Shown in pieces: positions 16,816-23,143 of a DNA stretch of 64,000 bases. Origin of the DNA: Spirosoma rigui (GTDB lineage: Bacteria > Bacteroidota > Bacteroidia > Cytophagales > Spirosomataceae). The position numbers and the translations under genes are program-made. The notes under the pieces are model-generated. The model had not been told where the DNA came from, did no database searches, and worked only from the letters and a program-made list of their open reading frames with translations. The stretch's first letter is position 1, and each line of letters begins with the position of its first letter. The stretch spans positions 1,984,001-2,048,000 of the forward strand of contig NZ_CP020105.1 of NCBI RefSeq assembly GCF_002067135.1. The letters run 5' to 3'.

Positions 16816-17547
16816 TCACTTCCCGAAAAACATGATGTGCTGCTGGGGCAAGCGCTTATCATTCTTCAGCAGCTTCAGACCAACGGCTTTCATCTCTTTC
16901 GTTGCCTGTGCAACGCTTAATTTGTGCAGTTCCTTGATGGGAACGTTCGGGTCTTCGGCGCGGTATTCAACCAGTGCTACCCGCCCGCCGGGTTTCAGCG
17001 ACGAGGCAATCCGGCTCATCATCTCACGCGGATACGAGAATTCGTGATAGGCATCGATCAGAATAGCCAGGTCAACGCTGCCAGCGGGCAGTTTAGGGTC
17101 TGATTCGGTGCCCAGCACCGGCTGTACATTACTGACCTTTCGTTTTGCCTTCCCTTCGTTGAGGTAGTCGATCATCTCGGGCTGAATGTCCACGGCCAGG
17201 ATCTTGCCCCTGGGCACTTCGGGAGCCATCAGGAACGTAAAAAAACCCGTTCCGGCACCAATGTCGGCTACAACGTCGGTTGGTTTGAGGTCCAGGGCTT
17301 TCAGCAGCAGATCAGTACGCTCTTCCTGCTCGCGTTCCGGGCGCTCCAGCCACGACGCGCCCAGGTGGCCCATGACATGGGCAATCTCACGCCCGGCGTA
17401 GAACTTACCGATACCATCCCGGCTGGCATCCCCAAAGCGGTACACCCCGGCCGAATCGGTGGGGGCGGCTGTCGTGACAGCCTGTTGCGATGAACCCTGA
17501 CCACAAGCCATCAGGAACGTAAAGGCAATAATCCAGAGACGGTGCAT
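16816..17547 (-). CDS. Class I SAM-dependent methyltransferase with a lipoprotein signal
   Basis: A 243-residue protein. The N-terminus MHRLWIIAFTFLMAC is a short lipoprotein signal with a possible lipobox Cys15, followed by a Ser/Thr/Ala-rich linker. From about residue 75 it has a Rossmann methyltransferase: motif I VVADIGAGTGFF, the acidic residue in ILAVDIQPEMI, motif II around DLAILIDAYHEF, and post-II SSLKPGGRVALVEYR. The closest type is Methyltransf_11/25, with the DAYHEF segment of UbiE/arsenite-methyltransferase-like enzymes. It should bind SAM, yet the signal would place it outside the cytoplasm where SAM is scarce. An internal start would remove the signal but no good one is seen. 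It is convergent with the broken toxin. Confidence 0.8.
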   Translation of the reverse strand: MHRLWIIAFTFLMACGQGSSQQAVTTAAPTDSAGVYRFGDASRDGIGKFYAGREIAHVMGHLGASWLERPEREQEERTDLLLKALDLKPTDVVADIGAGTGFFTFLMAPEVPRGKILAVDIQPEMIDYLNEGKAKRKVSNVQPVLGTESDPKLPAGSVDLAILIDAYHEFSYPREMMSRIASSLKPGGRVALVEYRAEDPNVPIKELHKLSVAQATKEMKAVGLKLLKNDKRLPQQHIMFFGK

Positions 17548-17629
17548 AGACGTAGTGGTGTTTTTAAGGCGTAAACCATCTGTTCGCCAAAACAGTTGTT
17601 CAAATCAAATCAACTCTTTCCTATATCGC

Positions 17630-18028
17630 ATGAACCTCATACTACACTTGCTCCTTGATGCCGCCGTAATTTTTGGTCTGGCTTACCTCATGCCCCAGAT
17701 CCACGTCAAAAGCTTTGGCACTGCCCTGCTTATCGCGGTACTGCTCGGCCTCCTTAATTTCTTCGTTGGCTGGATTATTCGCTTTCCCCTTAACCTGGTC
17801 ACGTTCTTTCTGTTATCGGGTATTGTTCGTATTGTCGTGACGGCCCTGTTGCTGAAGTTGATTGACAAGTTCATGGATAGCTTCACCATTGAAGGGTTCT
17901 GGCCGGCACTGCTCATTGCCCTGGCGGTAGCTGTTGCCGGTACACTCATCGACCGGTCAGCGCCAACGCAGCAAATGGTTGACTCGGGCTACGTAGCCAG
18001 TCTGGTTTCTAGTTTGCGTTTCGCTTAA
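17630..18028 (+). CDS. Phage_holin_4_2-family (YvlD-like) membrane protein
   Basis: A 132-residue integral membrane protein with four hydrophobic segments. The ATG at 17630 is chosen (MNLILHLLLDAAVIFGLAYLM); the longer frame to 17555 adds a polar, unlikely leader. Family features are LGLLNFFVGWIIRFPLNLVT between TM2 and TM3 and a final GTLIDR. The family is named for holin-like topology, but chromosomal copies are not lytic genes; their role is unknown. The C-terminus carries about 15 extra residues (SAPTQQMVDSGYVASL). A 30-bp inverted repeat follows at once. Confidence 0.82.
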   Translation: MNLILHLLLDAAVIFGLAYLMPQIHVKSFGTALLIAVLLGLLNFFVGWIIRFPLNLVTFFLLSGIVRIVVTALLLKLIDKFMDSFTIEGFWPALLIALAVAVAGTLIDRSAPTQQMVDSGYVASLVSSLRFA

Positions 18029-18032
18029 TACT

Positions 18033-18098
18033 CTATTTTCTATACACAGCGAGAGCCGCGTCAGAAGTGACGCGGCTCTCGCTGTGTATAGAAAATAG
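18033..18098. terminator. Bidirectional terminator with a perfect 30-bp stem
   Basis: Bases 18033-18062 are perfectly complementary to 18069-18098, leaving a 6-base loop (AGAAGT). The stem is AT-rich at the base (CTATTTTCTATA) and GC-rich at the top (GAGCCGCGTC). It starts 5 bases after the stop of the holin-like gene and ends 26 bases from the stop of the convergent Zn-protease gene. Confidence 0.88.
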
Positions 18099-18123
18099 GC
18101 AGGACGGTAGTAGCGTCGAGCAG

Positions 18124-18810
18124 TTAGTTGTTCCGGCGACCGCCCAGCAGGATGCTGGCATAGTACATAAGGGTAGCCAGCGAACCCAGCGCGGCAACCA
18201 CGTAGGTCATAGCAGCCCACCACAGCGCATCTTTAGCGTAGCCATACTCGCGCTGATTCACGACGCCGTTCGTCTGAATCCAGGCTAGGGCCCGCTTGCT
18301 CGCGTCGAACTCAACGGGCAGGGTCACAAAGCTGAAAAGTGTCGTCAGCGCGAACAGCCCCACGCCAATCGCCAGGGGGATAGGCGTGGTCTGCAACAAC
18401 AGGATGCCACCCAGCAGAATCCACTGCATATACTGCGACGACACCGTCAACACCGGTACCATCGCTGAGCGAAATTTCAACGGGCCGTAGGCTACCTGAT
18501 GCTGAACGGCGTGGCCGCATTCGTGGGCGGCCACAGCCGCCGACGCTACACTTCGACCGTAGTAGACATCAGCACTGAGGTTAACCGTTTTATCCTGGGG
18601 ATTGTAGTGGTCCGTGAGCATACCTTCAACAGAAAGGACACGCACGTCGTATATCCCGTTCTCGCGCAGCATGCGCTGGGCCACTTCTGCCCCGCTCAGG
18701 CCATTGCTCAGACCAATTTGTGAATATTCATTGAATTTACTCCGCAGTCGCCAGCTCACAAATGCGCTGAGACCGAAGATAACAATCATTAAAAGCCAGG
18801 GAGAAGCCAT
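18124..18810 (-). CDS. Membrane zinc metallopeptidase, Zn_peptidase_2 (YugP) family
   Basis: A 228-residue membrane protease: an N-terminal TM (1-20), a soluble segment, the zinc motif HECGH at 96-100 in AAHECGHAVQHQ, and two or three further hydrophobic segments (about 117-163 and 200-222). The third ligand is probably in the PVEFDASKRA segment (about 168-178), where the family has a conserved E-x-x-A. The substrate is unknown. Length is normal for the family. It is convergent with the holin-like gene and shares its terminator. Upstream to 19010 only short hairpins are seen. Confidence 0.9.
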   Translation of the reverse strand: MASPWLLMIVIFGLSAFVSWRLRSKFNEYSQIGLSNGLSGAEVAQRMLRENGIYDVRVLSVEGMLTDHYNPQDKTVNLSADVYYGRSVASAAVAAHECGHAVQHQVAYGPLKFRSAMVPVLTVSSQYMQWILLGGILLLQTTPIPLAIGVGLFALTTLFSFVTLPVEFDASKRALAWIQTNGVVNQREYGYAKDALWWAAMTYVVAALGSLATLMYYASILLGGRRNN

Positions 18811-18951
18811 GGTTCGTTAGTCAGGTTTATTGTGTTCTTGACGGACAACTTCGCCGTCCGTTACTAACAAAACAACAATCGAACCGGAAAAGTATCCCGG
18901 TGAACTGACCATTTATCAGTACTACAGGCCTTTCAACAAGTGCCGTAACGC

Positions 18952-18988
18952 AAAAATCCCCGCCGGTAATTGCCAGCGGGGTATTTTT
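18952..18988 (-). terminator. Terminator of the DUF2147 gene
   Basis: On the minus strand a CCCCGC...GCGGGG hairpin with an inner GG/CC extension is followed by ATTTTTG, 22 bases after the DUF2147 stop. Confidence 0.75.
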
Positions 18989-19009
18989 AGTGTTTTGTAT
19001 ATGAGGGGG

Positions 19010-19435
19010 TTACAGGTTGGTTTGCCGGGTTAGCACGTACTCTTTGCTAAGCCAGCGAAACCCCTTGTAGATCGATGCCGTCAGTGTGCGGGAGTCGCGC
19101 ATACTGAGTTCGACCCCAAAGCGGTTGCCCGTTTTTGGGTTAATCAGTTCACCCCCCGTCCAGGATCGTCCATCGAAGGTGAGGTTCTTCATAATAAGCT
19201 GATCTTTTACCAGTCCCATCTGCCGCTCGCCAACGGGACTTACATCAACGACCCGACCGAAATAGCGGTCGCCCGACCGGTATAACTCAACGCTTGATCC
19301 CTGCGACGGAAATAGCCAGCGACCCAAAATCTGGTCGGCCGTGTGATCGGCTGACGAATTGCCGGTCATGGGAAGGAAGCTGAAAAGAAGGAAACTCAAT
19401 GCGCCCAGGCGGTTACGGATCAGTGATACGTTCAT
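19010..19435 (-). CDS. DUF2147-type secreted protein
   Basis: A 141-residue secreted protein with a signal peptide to about residue 29 (LSFLLFSFLPMTGNSSA). The mature part begins ADQILGRWLFPSQGSSVELYRSGDRYFGRVV, the I-x-G-x-W strand and I-Y-x-x-x-x-Y-x-G-(R/K)-V pattern of DUF2147, and later has LIMKNLTFDGRSWTGGELINPKTGNRFG and LSMRDSRTLTASIYKGFRW, which complete the family's lipocalin-like beta-barrel. Its function is not established. Likely monocistronic, with a terminator at 18952-18988. Confidence 0.85.
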   Translation of the reverse strand: MNVSLIRNRLGALSFLLFSFLPMTGNSSADHTADQILGRWLFPSQGSSVELYRSGDRYFGRVVDVSPVGERQMGLVKDQLIMKNLTFDGRSWTGGELINPKTGNRFGVELSMRDSRTLTASIYKGFRWLSKEYVLTRQTNL

Positions 19436-19586
19436 CGGTCATTGGTGTTTACGGAATAAGGCCACCACCCGTTGCTGACCCGAGCGTCGGCTGGCTTGCT
19501 CGGTAATACTGGATAGTGGCAGATAAACCTACCAAATAAAACTGGATAATCCCATTTAAATCGTGGATTAAATTGGTGGAAAATAA

Positions 19587-19610
19587 AAAAACGGCACTGA
19601 GGCCGTTTTT
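19587..19610 (-). terminator. Terminator of the panD-flippase-rfaE2 operon
   Basis: AAAAACGGC (19587-19595) pairs with GCCGTTTTT (19602-19610), a 9-bp stem with a 6-base loop. It lies 24 bases after the rfaE2 stop and reads as stem plus U-run on both strands. Confidence 0.8.
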
Positions 19611-19633
19611 CGTAAAACTAACTGATTTGTTAG

Positions 19634-20113
19634 CTAATAGCTCTGTTTGATACGCTCGATGAGTTTAGTTGTCGAATAGCCGGGTACCAGCGCAACCGTT
19701 TCAACCCGCCCGCCCCGCGCCAGCACAAAATCGGCACCAACAATGGTAGCTACGGTATAATCGTCGCCTTTGACCAGCACATCGGGTCGAACGGCTTCGA
19801 TCAGTTCCAGGGGCGTCGGTTCGCCGAAGAGGGTTACCGCATCGACAAACTCGAGGGCGGCCATGAGCCGGGCGCGGGCATACTCGTTAACAACGGGCCG
19901 GAGGGGTCCTTTAATACAACTGACCGACGCATCGGTATTAAGGCCCAGGATAAGTCGATGCCCCAGCGCACGTGCTTTTTCGAGGTAATCGATATGGCCC
20001 AGGTGAACAATGTCGAAGCAGCCATTGGTGAACACCAGTTGCTGCCCCTCGGCCCGCCAGCTGTCGGCCTGGCGAACGGCCTGTTCACGGGTGAGTATTT
20101 TAGATTCAGTCAT
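19634..20113 (-). CDS. rfaE2: D-glycero-beta-D-manno-heptose 1-phosphate adenylyltransferase
   Basis: A 159-residue nucleotidyltransferase equal to the C-terminal half of HldE. The HxGH motif lies in FTNGCFDIVHLGHIDYLEKA, the sugar-phosphate loop in LGLNTDASV, and the C-terminus GYSTTKLIERI is the ISSTxI(V)-like nucleotide motif. It should form ADP-heptose for LPS core. No RfaE1-type kinase domain is fused to it, so the kinase must be encoded elsewhere. It is the last gene of the panD / flippase-like / rfaE2 run, 34 bases from the gene before. Confidence 0.92.
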   Translation of the reverse strand: MTESKILTREQAVRQADSWRAEGQQLVFTNGCFDIVHLGHIDYLEKARALGHRLILGLNTDASVSCIKGPLRPVVNEYARARLMAALEFVDAVTLFGEPTPLELIEAVRPDVLVKGDDYTVATIVGADFVLARGGRVETVALVPGYSTTKLIERIKQSY

Positions 20114-20147
20114 AACGCAGATCGACGGGTACGGTCAGGAAATAAGG

Positions 20148-21215
20148 CTATCGCTCCAGCCGGACGGAGTTGGGGTCGGTCAGTACGTCATCGGCAGTCG
20201 TGGCTTTATTGCGCCGGAGCAGAACGACCAGCAGGCTCAGCACGCCCAGGATAATGACCATCAGGGTTGAAACGCCATGAATAAACGTCGCCAGTACCTG
20301 ACCATCCTGACTCGTTAATCCGTACAGAATGGCAACCTGGCCCACCAGGAGGTGAAACGAACCGATACCCCCCGGCGTTGGGGCCGCCATTCCCAGCGAT
20401 CCAACCACGAGAATGGTAAGACCCGCCAATGGGCTCAGGTTGGCCGTAGCGGGCATGGCAAAAAACAACGTGTAGGACATCAGGTAGTACATCACCCAGA
20501 TCAGCACCGTATGGGCAATGAATGCCCCCGGCCGGTTCAGCTTCCGGATGCTCAATAGCCCTTCCAGCAGCCCTTTGGTGAAGCCCATCACTTTCTGGTA
20601 GAGCGGATGCCGACCCAGTGCGTCGCGGTAGCGGCTGTAGAGAAACCAGCCCAGCAGCGCCAGCCCAGCCAGTACAGCACCCAGCAGGAGGAGTATACCC
20701 GAGGCACCCGAACCCGCTCCGGCTGGCTGGCCACCTACCTTGCTGCCAAAAAACTCCATAAAAAACTGGCTCAGCCGGTCAAATTCAAGCACGAACGTAG
20801 CCGCCAGCAGGACCAGTAACATCAGCACATCGATGAGCCGCTCGGCCACTACGGTGCCGAAACTAACGTTGACCGGTACGCCACTGAGTCGATAGAGGGT
20901 GCCGCAGCGGGCCACTTCCCCGGCGCGGGGCAGTGCTAAGTTGGCGAGATAACCCGTCAGAACGCTGGCCGTAGCATCAATGGCGGTGGGGCGCTGCGGT
21001 ACTACGGGTTCCAGCAGTACCCGCCAGCGCTCGGCCCGGCTCCAGTGGGCAATGATAGTCATCAGGGCCGACGCCAGTACCCAGCGGTAATCGGCCGCGC
21101 TGATTTTTGCCCATAAATCGCCCGCATCGAGATGGCTTTGCTGGAAGGTGAACCACAGGAGTCCCCCGGCAATGGCCAGCGAGATGAGGTATTTAAGTAT
21201 ATTTTTTATAGTCAT
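20148..21215 (-). CDS. Flippase-like membrane protein (LPG synthase TM / UPF0104 family)
   Basis: A 355-residue inner-membrane protein with about eight hydrophobic segments. Family features are RAERWRVLLEP after TM2, the GYLANLALPRAGEVARCGTLYRL segment with the invariant P-R-x-G-E, VAERLIDVLML, and the late GMAAPTPGGIGSFH motif with G-x-x-E/F-like spacing. Members are related to the membrane part of MprF lysyl-phosphatidylglycerol synthase; this one has no synthase domain. It may flip a lipid or glycolipid. It sits between panD and rfaE2 on the same strand, an order I recall from other Bacteroidota, and its link to LPS heptose synthesis may be functional. Confidence 0.85.
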   Translation of the reverse strand: MTIKNILKYLISLAIAGGLLWFTFQQSHLDAGDLWAKISAADYRWVLASALMTIIAHWSRAERWRVLLEPVVPQRPTAIDATASVLTGYLANLALPRAGEVARCGTLYRLSGVPVNVSFGTVVAERLIDVLMLLVLLAATFVLEFDRLSQFFMEFFGSKVGGQPAGAGSGASGILLLLGAVLAGLALLGWFLYSRYRDALGRHPLYQKVMGFTKGLLEGLLSIRKLNRPGAFIAHTVLIWVMYYLMSYTLFFAMPATANLSPLAGLTILVVGSLGMAAPTPGGIGSFHLLVGQVAILYGLTSQDGQVLATFIHGVSTLMVIILGVLSLLVVLLRRNKATTADDVLTDPNSVRLER

Positions 21216-21221
21216 AAAGAA

Positions 21222-21305
21222 AGGAGGATGCAGGAGAGGGAGAAAAGGGGGGAGAGGTACCGGCGGTTGCCATCCTGACTGCCCCTTTACTCCCTCCTTC
21301 CTTTA
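21222..21305. repeat. Purine/pyrimidine hairpin element between panD and flippase gene
   Basis: A purine-rich left arm (AAAGGAGG ... GGGAGAAAAGGGG) pairs with a pyrimidine-rich right arm (CCCCTTTACTCCCTCCTTCCTTT) apart from a 10-base bulge. The loop contains GAGGTA, GGTTGCCAT and then CCCTTTACT, three blocks also found in the same order at 60159-60194. It fills nearly the entire gap between the two genes. Confidence 0.5.
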
Positions 21306-21312
21306 GTCATTT

Positions 21313-21666
21313 TTAAACAGTTACCAGCCGGTTATTGTCGTCGGGAAAGACGACGGTTGGTTTGTGGGTTCGGGCTTCGTCGGTCGTCATCATGCCGTAG
21401 GCAATGATAATGACAATGTCGCCTACCTGCGCCCGTCGGGCCGCGGCCCCGTTCAGACAAATAATACCCGAGCCACGGGCTCCCTTAATGACATACGTAA
21501 TCAGCCGCTCGCCGTTGTTATTGTTCACGATGTGAACCTGCTCATTTTCGAGCAAACCGGCTGCGTCCATCAAGTCTTCATCGATGGTGACGCTACCTAC
21601 GTAGTTTAATTCGGCCTGCGTGACTTTGACGCGGTGCAATTTTGATTTTAATACGTTGACGAACAT
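21313..21666 (-). CDS. panD: Aspartate 1-decarboxylase
   Basis: Makes beta-alanine from aspartate for pantothenate and CoA. 117 residues from the ATG at 21666, which opens on [16 protein letters not shown], the standard PanD N-terminus; the frame to 21714 adds 16 unlikely residues. The self-cleavage site is Gly24-Ser25 in [10 protein letters not shown], producing the pyruvoyl group; Arg/Tyr active-site residues lie in [11 protein letters not shown] and the [12 protein letters not shown] loop. Length is normal. It leads the panD / flippase / rfaE2 operon; a -7 box lies at 21712-21719. Confidence 0.96.
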   Translation of the reverse strand: MFVNVLKSKLHRVKVTQAELNYVGSVTIDEDLMDAAGLLENEQVHIVNNNNGERLITYVIKGARGSGIICLNGAAARRAQVGDIVIIIAYGMMTTDEARTHKPTVVFPDDNNRLVTV

Positions 21667-21711
21667 GGTTGGTAAGGTGGTACCCACAGTTAGTAGCCGT
21701 TTACGGCGCGG

Positions 21712-21719
21712 CAAAGGTA
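21712..21719 (-). promoter_or_regulatory. -7 box upstream of panD
   Basis: On the minus strand TACCTTTG fits TAnnTTTG, 45 bases before the chosen panD start, which supports the internal ATG at 21666 over the longer frame. A -33 TTG is not evident at the usual distance. Confidence 0.45.
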
Positions 21720-21837
21720 CGGTAAATGCTACCGATAACTAAGCCGCTTCAAGAACAGCGGGTAACAGGGCCGGGTTCCACCCGGGTTGTGGCACCGGGT
21801 CTGCCCGCTGCCGGGCTACCTTTCCCGATGACGACGG

Positions 21838-22977
21838 CTAGTAAATTGCCATTTCGGGCTCTACATCCCGCGCCCAGGCATTGATGCCTCCTTCCAGATT
21901 GTAGAGATTGGTCAGGCCACCCTGGGCGTAGAGGTACTCCGCTACGTTGGCCGACCGAATACCGTGGTGACAGTAAACCACGACGGGGCGATCGGTTGGA
22001 ATACGCTTGCGATTGTTGGGAATCATGCCCACCGGAATCAGCACCGCTCCCTCCAGATGGCACAGGTCGAACTCGGGCCGCTCGCGAACATCGAGCAGGA
22101 ACAGGTCTTCGCCCGCAGCCAGGCGGCTGGCTAACTCCTGCGTCGATATTTTTTTCGGCCCTACTGATGCCGCCATCGACCGCATGCCAGCCGAAATGAG
22201 CCCCTGCCGGGCCAGATCGTCGGCGTCGGACCGGCGTTTGGTTTTGATCTTCTGCTGACTCATCGCCAGTAGATCGACCATGAGCAGGTGTTCGCTCAGC
22301 GATTGCCCGATGCCGGTAATGAGTTTGATGACTTCGTTGGCCTGGTAGGTGCCGATGACGCCGGGCAATACACCCAGTACACCCGTATCGTTGCAGTTCG
22401 GAATTTCGATGTCGTTCGGATATTCGGGAAACAGGCAGCGGTAAGTGGGGCCCCTGCGGCCATCGTCCAGAGTGGCGTTCAGAACGGCCACCTGTCCCTC
22501 AAACCGGTGGATCGCGCCGTAAACGAACGGTTTGCCCAGGGTTACGCACACGTCGTTGACCAGGTAACGGACTTTGAAATTATCAGTGCAGTCAACGATG
22601 ATATCGTACGATTCGATGATGGAGCGGGCGTTACCCGATTCCAGGGCCATCGTATACGTATCGAAAGTGAGGCCGGGGTTGAGCCGGTTGAGGTGCGTGA
22701 CAGCCGCTTTCGCTTTGGGCTGGCCCACTTCATCGGTCGTGTAAATGACCTGCCGCTGCAGGTTGCTCAGATCCACTACGTCGGGGTCGATCACGCCGAT
22801 CGTACCCACGCCGGCGGCTGTCAGGTAGAGCAGCACCGGGCAACCCAGCCCACCCGCACCCACTACCAGCACCCGGGCGTTTTTAAGCCGAAGCTGTCCC
22901 TGCTGGCCAATTTCGGGTAGGTTGATGTGTTTCTGATAGCGTTGTTTTTCGGCGGGTACGAGCGTCGTGGCTTCCAT
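21838..22977 (-). CDS. moeB: MoeB/ThiF-family adenylyltransferase with C-terminal rhodanese domain
   Basis: A 379-residue E1-like enzyme that adenylates the C-terminus of a small sulfur-carrier protein (MoaD or ThiS), with a rhodanese domain to supply sulfur. The ThiF domain (about 10-245) has the nucleotide loop VLVVGAGGLGCP, Asp/Arg residues in DPDVVDLSNLQRQVIY, and NCNDTGVLGVLPGVIG. The rhodanese domain (about 275-375) has DVRERPEFDLCHLEGA and the active-site Cys loop YCHHGIRS. The same architecture occurs in MOCS3/Uba4-like proteins and in ThiF; which pathway it serves (molybdopterin, thiamin or tRNA) cannot be told, since no mo- or thi- gene is adjacent. Confidence 0.88.
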   Translation of the reverse strand: MEATTLVPAEKQRYQKHINLPEIGQQGQLRLKNARVLVVGAGGLGCPVLLYLTAAGVGTIGVIDPDVVDLSNLQRQVIYTTDEVGQPKAKAAVTHLNRLNPGLTFDTYTMALESGNARSIIESYDIIVDCTDNFKVRYLVNDVCVTLGKPFVYGAIHRFEGQVAVLNATLDDGRRGPTYRCLFPEYPNDIEIPNCNDTGVLGVLPGVIGTYQANEVIKLITGIGQSLSEHLLMVDLLAMSQQKIKTKRRSDADDLARQGLISAGMRSMAASVGPKKISTQELASRLAAGEDLFLLDVRERPEFDLCHLEGAVLIPVGMIPNNRKRIPTDRPVVVYCHHGIRSANVAEYLYAQGGLTNLYNLEGGINAWARDVEPEMAIY

Positions 22978-23143
22978 AGAATTGAGCGTTGGACAATCTG
23001 AATCGATATGCTATAGTCCAACAGATTTATAGAGGCTAAAATTGCGCAGAATTTTAACGCTGTGTGGATTATTTTGAGCGTATGAATCGGGTATATCACC
23101 AATAACCGTGTGGCAGGCAACAGGGCTATTGAGAAAGAGCTTC

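Noticed and set aside
16803..16816. 14-base identity to the phage T7 promoter core (TAATACGACTCACT)
   Set aside because: The last bases needed for T7 polymerase initiation differ, the match crosses the 3' end of the methyltransferase frame, and no phage or vector sequence is nearby. Taken as coincidence.
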